64,000 bases of DNA from Pseudomonas sp. DG56-2 (lineage in GTDB: Bacteria; Pseudomonadota; Gammaproteobacteria; Pseudomonadales; Pseudomonadaceae). Below, piece by piece: positions 43,088 to 51,423 of the stretch; the first letter of the stretch is position 1; every line of letters starts with the position of its first letter. The stretch is from positions 308,501 to 372,500 of the forward strand of contig NZ_CP032311.1 in NCBI RefSeq assembly GCF_004803755.1. Direction: 5' to 3'. The notes beneath the pieces are model-generated. The model saw only the letters and a program-made list of their open reading frames with translations. It had not been told where the DNA came from and searched no databases. The position numbers and the translations under genes are program-made.

Positions 43088-45148
43088 ATGGCTTTCGAAG
43101 CAATGTTCCAGCCGATTCAGATCGGCAAGCTGACCATCCGCAACCGCGTGCTCAGCACCGCTCACGCCGAGGTCTACGCCACCGATGGCGGGATGACGAC
43201 CGCGCGTTACGTCAAATACTACGAGGAAAAAGCCAAGGGCGGCCTTGGCCTGGCTATTTGCGGCGGCTCCTCGGTGGTGGCCATCGATAGCCCGCAGGAG
43301 TGGTGGGCGTCGGTGAACCTGTCCACTGACCGCATCATTCCGCACTTTCAGAACCTTGCCGACGCCATGCACAAGCACGGCGCCAAGATCATGATCCAGA
43401 TTACCCACATGGGCCGTCGTTCGCGCTGGGATGGCTTCAACTGGCCTACCCTGATGTCGCCGTCGGGCATTCGCGAACCGGTGCACCGTGCCACCTGCAA
43501 GACCATCGAGCCGGAGGAAATCTGGCGGGTGATCGGCAACTACGCACAAGCAGCACGCCGGGCCAAGGAAGGCGGCCTGGATGGCGTCGAGTTGTCGGCC
43601 GTGCACCAGCACATGATCGATCAGTTCTGGAGCCCACGGGTCAACAAGCGTACCGATGAGTGGGGCGGCAGCTTCGAAGGCCGGATGAAGTTTGGCCTGG
43701 AAGTGCTCAAGGCGGTGCGTGCCGAAGTGGGGCCGGATTTTTGTGTGGGCATGCGTATCTGTGGTGACGAATTCCATCCGGATGGTCTCAGCCACGAGGA
43801 CATGAAGGAAATCGCCAAGTACTACGACGCCACTGGCATGCTCGATTTCTTCGGAGTGATCGGTTCAGGTTGCGACACTCACAACACCCTTGCCAACGTT
43901 ATCCCCAACATGAGTTATCCACCGGAGCCGTTCCTGCACTTGGCGGCCGGGATCAAGGAAGTGGTCAAGGTTCCTGTTCTGCATGCGCAGAACATCAAAG
44001 ACCCGAACCAGGCCACACGTATTCTTGAAGGCGGCTATGTCGATATGGTCGGCATGACCCGCGCCCACATCGCCGACCCGCACTTGATCGCCAAGATCAA
44101 GATGGGCCAGATCGATCAAATCAAACAGTGTGTCGGTGCCAACTACTGCATCGATCGCCAGTACCAGGGCCTGGATGTGCTGTGTATTCAGAACGCCGCT
44201 ACCTCCCGTGAGTACATGGGCGTGCCGCACATCATTGAAAAGACCACCGGGTCCAAGCGCAAGGTGGTTGTAGTAGGCGCAGGCCCTGCCGGGATGGAAG
44301 CGGCGCGGGTATCGGCCGAGCGCGGACACGACGTGACCCTGTTCGAGAAAAAGGATGCCATCGGCGGCCAGATCAGCATTGCCGCCAAGGCCCCGCAACG
44401 TGATCAGATCGCCGGTATCACGCGTTGGTATCAACTGGAGCTGGCGCGCCTGAAGGTCGATCTGCGCCTGGGTACTGCCGCCGACATCGATACTATTCAG
44501 GATCTACGCCCGGATGTGATCGTGTTGGCGGTGGGTGGGCATCCATTCCTGGAGCAGAACGAACACTGGGGTGCGGCTGAAGGGCTGGTGGTCAGCAGTT
44601 GGGACGTGCTCGATGGCAAGGTTGCACCGGGCAAGAACGTGTTGGTCTACGACACCATTTGCGAGTTCACCGGGATGTCAGTCGCCGACTACCTCGCTGA
44701 CAAAGGCAGCCAGGTCGAGATTGTCACCGACGATATCAAGCCGGGCGTGGCCATCGGCGGCACTTCGTTCCCGACTTACTACCGCAGCATGTACCCCAAG
44801 GAAGTGATCATGACCGGCGACCTGGCGCTGGAGAAGGTCTACCGCGAGGGCGACAAGCTGGTAGCGGTGCTGGAAAACGAATACACCGGCGCCAAAGAGG
44901 AGCGGGTAGTGGATCAGGTCGTCATCGAGAACGGTGTGCGGCCAGACGAGGCGCTCTACTACGGTCTCAAGGAGGGTTCGCGCAACAAGGGCCAGATCGA
45001 TGTCGAGGCACTGTTCGCGATCCAGCCGCAGCCGATCCTCAGTCAGGCGGGCGATGGGTATTTGCTGTATCGCATCGGTGACTGCGTGGCGCAGCGCAAC
45101 ACGCATGCCGCGATCTACGACGCCTTGCGCCTGTGCAAGGACTTCTGA
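43088..45148 (+). CDS. dgcA: Dimethylglycine demethylase subunit DgcA
   Basis: A 686-residue flavoprotein related to trimethylamine dehydrogenase. Residues 1-345 are an FMN-binding old-yellow-enzyme barrel (GRRSRWDGFNWPTLMSPSG, GVELSAVHQHMIDQFWSP). A cluster region follows with C348, C354 and C366; the second cysteine of the usual C-x2-C-x2-C-x12-C motif is Ala351. The C-terminal half binds FAD or NAD(P) (VVVVGAGPAGMEAARVSAER). With DgcB it converts dimethylglycine to sarcosine, passing electrons to the adjacent ETF. Start at 43088 is 15 bases after the DUF5943 gene. Confidence 0.93.
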   Translation: MAFEAMFQPIQIGKLTIRNRVLSTAHAEVYATDGGMTTARYVKYYEEKAKGGLGLAICGGSSVVAIDSPQEWWASVNLSTDRIIPHFQNLADAMHKHGAKIMIQITHMGRRSRWDGFNWPTLMSPSGIREPVHRATCKTIEPEEIWRVIGNYAQAARRAKEGGLDGVELSAVHQHMIDQFWSPRVNKRTDEWGGSFEGRMKFGLEVLKAVRAEVGPDFCVGMRICGDEFHPDGLSHEDMKEIAKYYDATGMLDFFGVIGSGCDTHNTLANVIPNMSYPPEPFLHLAAGIKEVVKVPVLHAQNIKDPNQATRILEGGYVDMVGMTRAHIADPHLIAKIKMGQIDQIKQCVGANYCIDRQYQGLDVLCIQNAATSREYMGVPHIIEKTTGSKRKVVVVGAGPAGMEAARVSAERGHDVTLFEKKDAIGGQISIAAKAPQRDQIAGITRWYQLELARLKVDLRLGTAADIDTIQDLRPDVIVLAVGGHPFLEQNEHWGAAEGLVVSSWDVLDGKVAPGKNVLVYDTICEFTGMSVADYLADKGSQVEIVTDDIKPGVAIGGTSFPTYYRSMYPKEVIMTGDLALEKVYREGDKLVAVLENEYTGAKEERVVDQVVIENGVRPDEALYYGLKEGSRNKGQIDVEALFAIQPQPILSQAGDGYLLYRIGDCVAQRNTHAAIYDALRLCKDF

Positions 45149-45153
45149 TCCCC

Positions 45154-45226
45154 TGTGGGAGCGGGCTTGCCCCGCGATAGCGGTGTGTGAGCTTCATGGC
45201 TATCGCGGGACAAACCCGCTCCCACG
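45154..45226. repeat. REP doublet between dgcA and dgcB
   Basis: TGTGGGAGCGGGCTTGCCCC and an inverted copy GCTATCGCGGGACAAACCCG enclose a short spacer. The pair sits within the operon, 36 bases before dgcB, and can fold into a long mRNA hairpin that might tune expression of the downstream genes. Confidence 0.85.
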
Positions 45227-45262
45227 GTGTTTTTTAAAGCGCGATTGCTGTGGGAGTTTCCC

Positions 45263-47212
45263 ATGTTGAACACCCTGATCCCCATCCTGTTGTTCGCAGC
45301 CCTGGGCCTGGCGGTCCTCGGCGCCTTGCGGCGTGTACGGATGTGGCGCCAAGGCCGGCCTTCGAAGGTCGATCTGTTTGGCGGTCTGCTGGCTATGCCA
45401 CGACGTTACATGGTCGATTTGCACCATGTGGTCGCCCGTGACAAATACATGGCCAACACTCACGTGGCTACTGCAGGCGGTTTCGTGCTGGCTGCGGTGC
45501 TCACCATTGTGGTTCACGGTTTTGGCTTGCATAGCAAGATACTTGGCTATGCCTTGCTGTTTGCCACGGCATTGATGTTTGCCGGTGCAGTGTTCGTCTA
45601 CAAGCGCCGGCTCAATCCACCCTCACGCCTGTCCAAGGGGCCGTGGATGCGGTTGCCGAAAAGCCTCTTGGTGTTTGCCGCAAGTTTCTTCATTGCGACC
45701 TTGCCGGTGGCTGGCATTCTTCCCGAAGGCTTTGGGGGTTGGCTGTTGGTGGCCCTGCTTGGCGTTGGCGTGCTCTGGGGTGTGTCGGAGTTGTTCTTCG
45801 GCATGACCTGGGGCGGGCCGATGAAGCATGCATTCGCCGGTGCCTTGCACCTGGCTTGGCACCGGCGCGCCGAGCGCTTCAATGGCGGCCGTTCTACCGG
45901 CCTTAAACCCATCGATCTGGAAGACCCTCAGGCATTGCTGGGTGTCGAGAAACCGAAGGATTTCACCTGGAACCAGTTGCTCGGATTCGATGCCTGTGTG
46001 CAGTGCGGCAAATGCGAAGCGGCCTGCCCAGCCTTTGCTGCAGGACAGCCGCTGAACCCGAAAAAACTCATCCAGGACATGGTCGTTGGCCTGGCAGGTG
46101 GCACCGATGCCAAGTTTGCCGGTAGCCCGTATCCGGGCAAGCCCGTGGGTGAGCACGGCGGCAATCCGCATCAGCCGATCGTCAATGGTCTGGTCGATGC
46201 AGAAACCTTGTGGTCGTGCACCACTTGCCGTGCGTGTGTGGAAGAGTGCCCGATGATGATCGAGCACGTCGATGCCATCGTCGATATGCGTCGCCACCTG
46301 ACCCTGGAAAAGGGCGCGACCCCAAACAAGGGGGCCGAGGTGTTGGATAACCTGATCGCCACCGACAACCCGGGCGGCTTTGCACCGGGTGGGCGGATGA
46401 ACTGGGCGGCGGATCTCAACCTCAACCTGCTCGCTGACACCCAAAGTACGGACGTGTTGTTCTGGGTGGGTGACGGTGCTTTCGACATGCGTAATCAGCG
46501 CACGCTGCGCGCGTTGGTCAAAGTGTTGAAAGCGGCGCAGGTGGACTTTGCCGTGCTGGGTCTTGAAGAACGCGACAGTGGCGATGTTGCGCGGCGCTTG
46601 GGCGATGAGGCGACCTTTCAGCAATTGGCCAGGCGCAATATCCAGACCCTGGGCAAATACAGCTTCAAGCGCATTGTTACCTGCGATCCGCACAGCTTTC
46701 ACGTGCTAAAGAACGAATACGGCGCTTTTGGTGGCGAGTATCAAGTGCAGCACCACAGCACTTACATTGCCGAGTTGATTGGCGCTGGCGCCCTGAACCT
46801 GGGGCAGCACAAAGGGGGCAGTGTCACTTATCACGACCCCTGCTACCTGGGGCGCTACAACGGTGAGTATCAGGCGCCGCGTGAAGTACTCCGTGCCCTG
46901 GGCATCGAGGTGAAGGAAATGCAGCGCTCGGGCTTGCGTTCCCGTTGCTGTGGCGGCGGTGGCGGTGCACCTATAACCGATATTCCGGGCAAGCAACGGA
47001 TCCCCGACATGCGCATGGAGGACATTCGCGAGACCGCAGCCGAACTGGTCGCGGTGGGTTGTCCACAGTGCACGGCGATGCTTGAAGGTGTGGTCGAACC
47101 GCGGCCATTGATCAAAGACCTGGCGGAGTTGGTGGCCGACGCCCTGCTCGAAGAGCAGGCGCCGAGCAGCAAGCCTGCGCCAGCAAAGCGTGAACCTGCG
47201 GAGGTGCACTAA
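45263..47212 (+). CDS. dgcB: Dimethylglycine demethylase iron-sulfur subunit DgcB
   Basis: A 649-residue membrane-bound electron-transfer protein. Residues 1-190 include about five membrane helices (DUF3483 type). Two 4Fe-4S motifs follow: CVQCGKCEAACP near residue 255 and CTTCRACVEECP near 322. The C-terminal part holds CCG-type cysteine motifs (HDPCYLGRYN, SRCCGGGGGAP) as in heterodisulfide reductase D-like proteins. It works with DgcA and the ETF pair. Start at 45263 with GGGAG upstream. Its stop overlaps the next ATG by one base. Confidence 0.92.
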   Translation: MLNTLIPILLFAALGLAVLGALRRVRMWRQGRPSKVDLFGGLLAMPRRYMVDLHHVVARDKYMANTHVATAGGFVLAAVLTIVVHGFGLHSKILGYALLFATALMFAGAVFVYKRRLNPPSRLSKGPWMRLPKSLLVFAASFFIATLPVAGILPEGFGGWLLVALLGVGVLWGVSELFFGMTWGGPMKHAFAGALHLAWHRRAERFNGGRSTGLKPIDLEDPQALLGVEKPKDFTWNQLLGFDACVQCGKCEAACPAFAAGQPLNPKKLIQDMVVGLAGGTDAKFAGSPYPGKPVGEHGGNPHQPIVNGLVDAETLWSCTTCRACVEECPMMIEHVDAIVDMRRHLTLEKGATPNKGAEVLDNLIATDNPGGFAPGGRMNWAADLNLNLLADTQSTDVLFWVGDGAFDMRNQRTLRALVKVLKAAQVDFAVLGLEERDSGDVARRLGDEATFQQLARRNIQTLGKYSFKRIVTCDPHSFHVLKNEYGAFGGEYQVQHHSTYIAELIGAGALNLGQHKGGSVTYHDPCYLGRYNGEYQAPREVLRALGIEVKEMQRSGLRSRCCGGGGGAPITDIPGKQRIPDMRMEDIRETAAELVAVGCPQCTAMLEGVVEPRPLIKDLAELVADALLEEQAPSSKPAPAKREPAEVH

Positions 47213-48435
47213 TGAGCGACATTATCCGCCGCGATCCACGCGCCGAGTGGATTGCCCGTAATCGTCTGCATCCATTGCATGCGGCCATGCAACAGACTCA
47301 GCAGCATAGCTGGATGGGGCCTAACGGCATCATCCGCAAAAATCTTCACGGGATTGGTTTTATCGGTCCTAACGGCATCAAGCGCATTGACCGCAGCGGC
47401 GCCCAGCAGGGCACCAGCACCAAGCGAAGTGCTGCCGTGGCGGTGGAGTTGCCGCTGCATCAGGTTACGCAACCGACGTTCTACATTGCTGTTGTCCCGG
47501 ACATGGTCGGCGGTCGCCTGGGCAGCCACGACCGTGATCTGCTGGGGCTGGCGCGCAGTCTGGCGGGTAGTGATGGCGCGGTATTGGCCGTCGTGTTCGG
47601 TGAACACAAGGAAAGCAACTTTTCCACAGCCGGTGTTGACCGTCTACTGATCGTCGAGGGTGATGAATTCGCAGGTTATGCACCGGAGCAACTGGTGCAA
47701 GGTCTACGCGCTGTGGATAACCAGTTCAACCCGCGCCATTGGCTGCTTCCGGACAGCCGTACCGGTGGCGGCGAGCTGGGCCGCCGCTTTGCTGCCGCCA
47801 TCAACGAACGACCGGCAACCAGGGTCTGGCAGGTAAAGGAGGGTCAGTGCAGTGGTCGCGCCGGCGCAGGCCAGCAAGATCTTGTTCGTGGCCTGCCGCG
47901 GCTGATTCTGGCTGCAGCCGAATGTGCCGATCCGGTCAGCGAAACACGCCACGAAGCCTTGCCTGAACACTTATCCACAAGCGTGGCACGCTGCCTGTCG
48001 CGTATTGAAGACCTCGGCCCGGTAGCTGTGGATCCGGCCGCGATAGCCATGGCTGAAGCTGAATTCATCGTGTCTGGAGGCAACGGGGTCAAGGATTGGC
48101 AGTTGTTTCATCGCGCCACCGTAGCGTTGGGCGCCACCGAAGGTGCATCGCGGGTGGCTGTGGATGATGGCTTCATGCCGCGCAATCGCCAGGTCGGTGC
48201 CACGGGAACCTGGGTGACTGCACGCGTCTACATGGCTGTGGGTATTTCCGGGGCGATCCAGCATCTGCAAGGTATTGGTGCCTGCGACAAGGTGGTGGCA
48301 ATCAATCTGGACCCTGGCTGCGACATGATCAAACGTGCCGATTTGTCGGTCATCGGTGACAGTGCGGCAATTCTGCAGGCATTGCTCGAGTCTGTGGAAA
48401 ACTATCGCAACGGCGCCAAGCGCGACGCGGCATAA
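47212..48435 (+). CDS. Electron transfer flavoprotein alpha subunit
   Basis: A 407-residue ETF alpha, longer than the usual 310 or so because of a 75-residue N-terminal extension. The extension contains an internal near-repeat (MGPNGIIRKNLHGIG, IGPNGIKRI). The FAD domain at the C-terminus is standard: GGNGVKDWQLF, GASRVAVDDGFMPRNRQVGA and AINLDPGCDMIKRADLSVIG. It probably accepts electrons from DgcA/DgcB and passes them to ETF-quinone oxidoreductase. It overlaps dgcB by one base and precedes the beta subunit. Confidence 0.9.
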   Translation: MSDIIRRDPRAEWIARNRLHPLHAAMQQTQQHSWMGPNGIIRKNLHGIGFIGPNGIKRIDRSGAQQGTSTKRSAAVAVELPLHQVTQPTFYIAVVPDMVGGRLGSHDRDLLGLARSLAGSDGAVLAVVFGEHKESNFSTAGVDRLLIVEGDEFAGYAPEQLVQGLRAVDNQFNPRHWLLPDSRTGGGELGRRFAAAINERPATRVWQVKEGQCSGRAGAGQQDLVRGLPRLILAAAECADPVSETRHEALPEHLSTSVARCLSRIEDLGPVAVDPAAIAMAEAEFIVSGGNGVKDWQLFHRATVALGATEGASRVAVDDGFMPRNRQVGATGTWVTARVYMAVGISGAIQHLQGIGACDKVVAINLDPGCDMIKRADLSVIGDSAAILQALLESVENYRNGAKRDAA

Positions 48436-48449
48436 GGACAGGGTCAGCT

Positions 48450-49220
48450 ATGAACACCAAGGTCATCAGTCTTGTTTCGATCGGTGCTCATCCCAGCTCA
48501 GGTCGCACCCGGCGTGCCGAACAGGATGCACGCGCAGTGGAGCTGGGTTTGCAGTTGGCTGGGGATAACTTGCAGGTTCTGCATGCAGGTAATCCACAGG
48601 AGCCGGCTCTACGGGCGTACCTGGGCATGGGGCTTGGGCAATTGGATGTGCTGGAGCAGCCCTGCGGGGCCGATGCCCTGGGCGTTCTCGGCGACTATCT
48701 GCGAGACGCTGGCGCGCAATTGGTCCTCACCGGAACTCAGGCGGAAACCGGCGAAGGCTCGGGTATGCTGCCTTTTCTGCTGGCAGAGCGTCTGGGATGG
48801 CCCTTGGTAGTTGGGCTTGCCGAGGTGGAATCTATCGACAATGGCGTAGCTCAGGTGCTGCAGGCGCTGCCGCGTGGGCAGCGACGTCGGCTGAAGGTGC
48901 GCTTGCCGTTGCTGGCGACTGTGGACAACGCCGCGCCCAAGCCGCGTCAGAGCGCCTTTGGCCCAGCCCGCCGAGGGGTATTGGCCGCGCGCCAGGTGGA
49001 GGTCGTCGAGGACGCATTATTCACAGATGCCGAGCTGCAACCGGCCAAACCCAGGCCCAAGCGCTTGAAAGTCATCAAAGCCAAAAGTGGTGCCGACCGG
49101 ATGAAAGCGGCCACGGCCAAGGCCGGTGGCGGCGGTGGGCAAGTGCTCAAGGACGTTACGCCCCAGGCAGGTGCCGAAGCGATACTCAAGCTGCTGGTGG
49201 AAGAGGGGGTATTGCGCTGA
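48450..49220 (+). CDS. Electron transfer flavoprotein beta subunit
   Basis: A 256-residue ETF beta that pairs with the preceding alpha subunit and binds AMP. NTKVISLVSIGAHPSSGRTR opens the chain; VLTGTQAETGEGSGMLPFLL is the nucleotide-binding core. The last 60 residues form a basic, Lys/Ala-rich extension (PRPKRLKVIKAKSGADRMKA). AGGACAGGG precedes the ATG. It closes the operon dipeptidase-DUF5943-dgcA-dgcB-ETF alpha-ETF beta, followed by a hairpin at 49279-49299. Confidence 0.9.
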   Translation: MNTKVISLVSIGAHPSSGRTRRAEQDARAVELGLQLAGDNLQVLHAGNPQEPALRAYLGMGLGQLDVLEQPCGADALGVLGDYLRDAGAQLVLTGTQAETGEGSGMLPFLLAERLGWPLVVGLAEVESIDNGVAQVLQALPRGQRRRLKVRLPLLATVDNAAPKPRQSAFGPARRGVLAARQVEVVEDALFTDAELQPAKPRPKRLKVIKAKSGADRMKAATAKAGGGGGQVLKDVTPQAGAEAILKLLVEEGVLR

Positions 49221-49227
49221 GCAGTTG

Positions 49228-49733
49228 CTAACAAAGTCTGTTGGCTGATCTGTGGATAAAGTGTTTGTGTATGGCTGGAAGGCACGCATTGCGTGCCTTT
49301 CGGCCTTATGGTCAAAAAACAACCAGGCTAAGTAACGGATTTATCTGGGTTTTCTCTTAGCAACTGCAATGATATTGCCCACAATCGCTGTTGGCGGCTC
49401 TGTGGATAATATGTTTGCGTATGGCTGAGAGCCCCGTGGATCAAGGGCTGCACATTGTTGGCTAAAAAACATCCAATTACTGTGTTTGTTCCGTCGATGT
49501 CACGATAAATGGTGCGTGTGAGGTGTTATCCACAATCGTTTTTCGCTGCCACGCCGTTTGCACACAAAGTCTGTTGGCCTCTTTGTGGATAAGGTGTTGC
49601 CACTCCTCTACATGCCACGTATTTAAAGGACTGCATTGAATTGATCAAAATTTGATCGAAAAATTTCCTTGGAAAAAACAACCACTTGCGCACATTTGCT
49701 GTGGGCTGTCCTGTGGATAAAGTGTTTGCTGTA
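49228..49733. repeat. Array of direct repeats carrying perfect DnaA boxes
   Basis: Four related units of about 45 bases share CTGTTGGC, then TGTGGATAA, then a GTGTTTG-like end. TGTGGATAA, the complement of the DnaA-box consensus TTATCCACA, occurs at 49251-49259, 49401-49409, 49584-49592 and 49712-49720. A fifth box lies in the opposite orientation at 49526-49534. The first two units also share GTATGGCTG. No gene fits between 49221 and 49847; a worn REP arm lies near 49790-49817. Confidence 0.75.
49279..49299 (+). terminator. Hairpin after the ETF beta gene
   Basis: AAGGCACGC and GCGTGCCTT form a perfect nine-base stem with an ATT loop, 59 bases after the ETF beta stop. Only a short T run follows, so it is a moderate terminator. 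Confidence 0.65.
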
Positions 49734-49847
49734 TCGACGCGGCTAGTGGGGCCGGGGGATTGCGGGGATTGGTTGAAATTTGTACAGCATTGCGGGGCTA
49801 GCCCACTCCCACAGAAGCCAGGAGCAAGCACACCCCGCGATCAGGCG

Positions 49848-51140
49848 CTACTGAACGGCCACACCTTTAAGGTACGGCGCAGGCGCTGCTCCCAGGTTGC
49901 TCAGCATGCGCTCGCTGTACCAATCAACGAAGTTCACCACGCCAAATTCGTAGGTCTTGGAGTACGGTCCAGGTTGGTAGGCGGTGGAGTTGATGCCGCG
50001 CTGGTTCTCTTCGGCCAAGCGACGGTCCTGGTCGTTGGTGGCATCCCAGACTTCGCGCATGCGTGCCGGATCGTAGTCGACGCCTTCGACTGCGTCCTTG
50101 TGTACCAGCCATTTGGTGGTGACCATGGTTTCCTGCGCGCTGATCGGCCATACAGTGAAGACGATGATGTGATCGCCCATGCAGTGGTTCCAGGAGTGCG
50201 GCAGGTGCAGGATACGCATCGAGCCAAGGTCTGGGTTCTTGATCCGTCCCATGAGTTTCTGGCAACCCTGCTTGCCATCCAGGGTCATGGACACGGTGCC
50301 CTTGAGCAACGGCATGCGCACGATGCGGTTACGCAGGCCAAAGCTTGCGTGGGCGTAGGGAATCTTTTCGGCGTCCCAGGCCGCCGCTGAAGCGGCCACA
50401 TGGTCCTTGAATGCCTGGTCGGCGCGCGGGTCGGTTACGTCATCCCACTCCAGCAAGGTTTTCAGTAGCTCCGGATGCGACCCACCGCAGTGATAGCACT
50501 CGCGGTTGTTCTCCAGCACCAGCTTCCAGTTGGCCTTTTCCATCAAGGTGGTTTGCACCGCCACCTTGGTGTTCTCCATGTCATAGGGCTCCATGTAATG
50601 GGTCAGGGTGGCAAGGAAGTCGTCGATGGCGGGTGGATTCTCAGCCAGGCTGATGAAGATGTAGCCCCCGGCGGTTTTCACGTTCACCGGTTTGAGTCCG
50701 TACTGCTTCATGTCGAAGTCGGCGCCCATCTCAGTGCCGGCGAACAGCAGGCGGCCGTCCAGCTCGTAGGTCCATTGATGATAGTGGCAGACCAGCTTGG
50801 CGACCTTGCCCTTGTCGCTGGTGCACAAGCGTGAGCCACGGTGGCGACAGACGTTATGGAAGGCGTGTACCTGGCCCTCTGCACCACGCACTACGAGGAT
50901 GGGATTCTTGCCGATCTGCAGGGTGAGGAAGTTGCCCTTGGTCGGGATTTCGCAGGTCATCCCGGCGATCAACCATTCCTTCTGGAAGATCTCTTCCATA
51001 TCGATCTGGAACAGGCGCTCGTCGCAATAGAACGGCTGCGGCAGCGAGAACGTACGCTCGCGGCTCTGCAGCATCTCGGCAGTCGCCTTGCGCGCAGGTT
51101 CCAGTGGATCGCCCAGACTCAAAGTTGCGGTGACGTCCAT
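49848..51140 (-). CDS. gbcA: Glycine betaine monooxygenase, Rieske oxygenase subunit
   Basis: A 430-residue Rieske non-heme iron oxygenase that demethylates glycine betaine to dimethylglycine with release of formaldehyde. The Rieske 2Fe-2S site is CRHRGSRL plus CHYHQWTYELDG near residues 95-120. The catalytic iron ligands lie in NNRECYHCGGSHPEL, with the Asp further on. RTFSLPQPFYCDERLFQIDM opens the conserved region. It is divergent from gbcB, encoding its reductase, across a 283-base control region. Confidence 0.95.
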   Translation of the reverse strand: MDVTATLSLGDPLEPARKATAEMLQSRERTFSLPQPFYCDERLFQIDMEEIFQKEWLIAGMTCEIPTKGNFLTLQIGKNPILVVRGAEGQVHAFHNVCRHRGSRLCTSDKGKVAKLVCHYHQWTYELDGRLLFAGTEMGADFDMKQYGLKPVNVKTAGGYIFISLAENPPAIDDFLATLTHYMEPYDMENTKVAVQTTLMEKANWKLVLENNRECYHCGGSHPELLKTLLEWDDVTDPRADQAFKDHVAASAAAWDAEKIPYAHASFGLRNRIVRMPLLKGTVSMTLDGKQGCQKLMGRIKNPDLGSMRILHLPHSWNHCMGDHIIVFTVWPISAQETMVTTKWLVHKDAVEGVDYDPARMREVWDATNDQDRRLAEENQRGINSTAYQPGPYSKTYEFGVVNFVDWYSERMLSNLGAAPAPYLKGVAVQ

Positions 51141-51324
51141 CGTGTAGGTCCTCGTGGCCAGTGCTGTGGCCGGTGAAAGTGGCTAATCGTTGTTATGGCG
51201 ACGCAAGGCAATTACAGCAGGATCATTTGCGATGGAGTGTGCGTTCGAAGCGGGGGTGAACCATATCCATGGGCGACATGATCAGATCCGTTTCCGACGC
51301 CACAGCCCTTGTTACAGGGGGCTG

Positions 51325-51365
51325 GTCGCGATAAGCACGCAGATGTCGCGGATAGGAATGTGTCG
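51325..51365. promoter_or_regulatory. Repeated GTCGCG/TGTCG boxes in the gbcA-gbcB control region
   Basis: GTCGCGATAAG (51325) and GTCGCGGATAGG (51345) are direct near-repeats 20 bases apart, and a further TGTCG follows at 51361. The spacing is close to one helical double turn, as for AraC-family half-sites. GbdR is known to act on gbcA and gbcB, so this is a plausible binding region, but the assignment is inference. Confidence 0.45.
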
Positions 51366-51423
51366 AGCATGGCGCTTGAGCAGAATCGCAACCATGAGGC
51401 CGCAGTCGGCCGTGGAGATGAGC

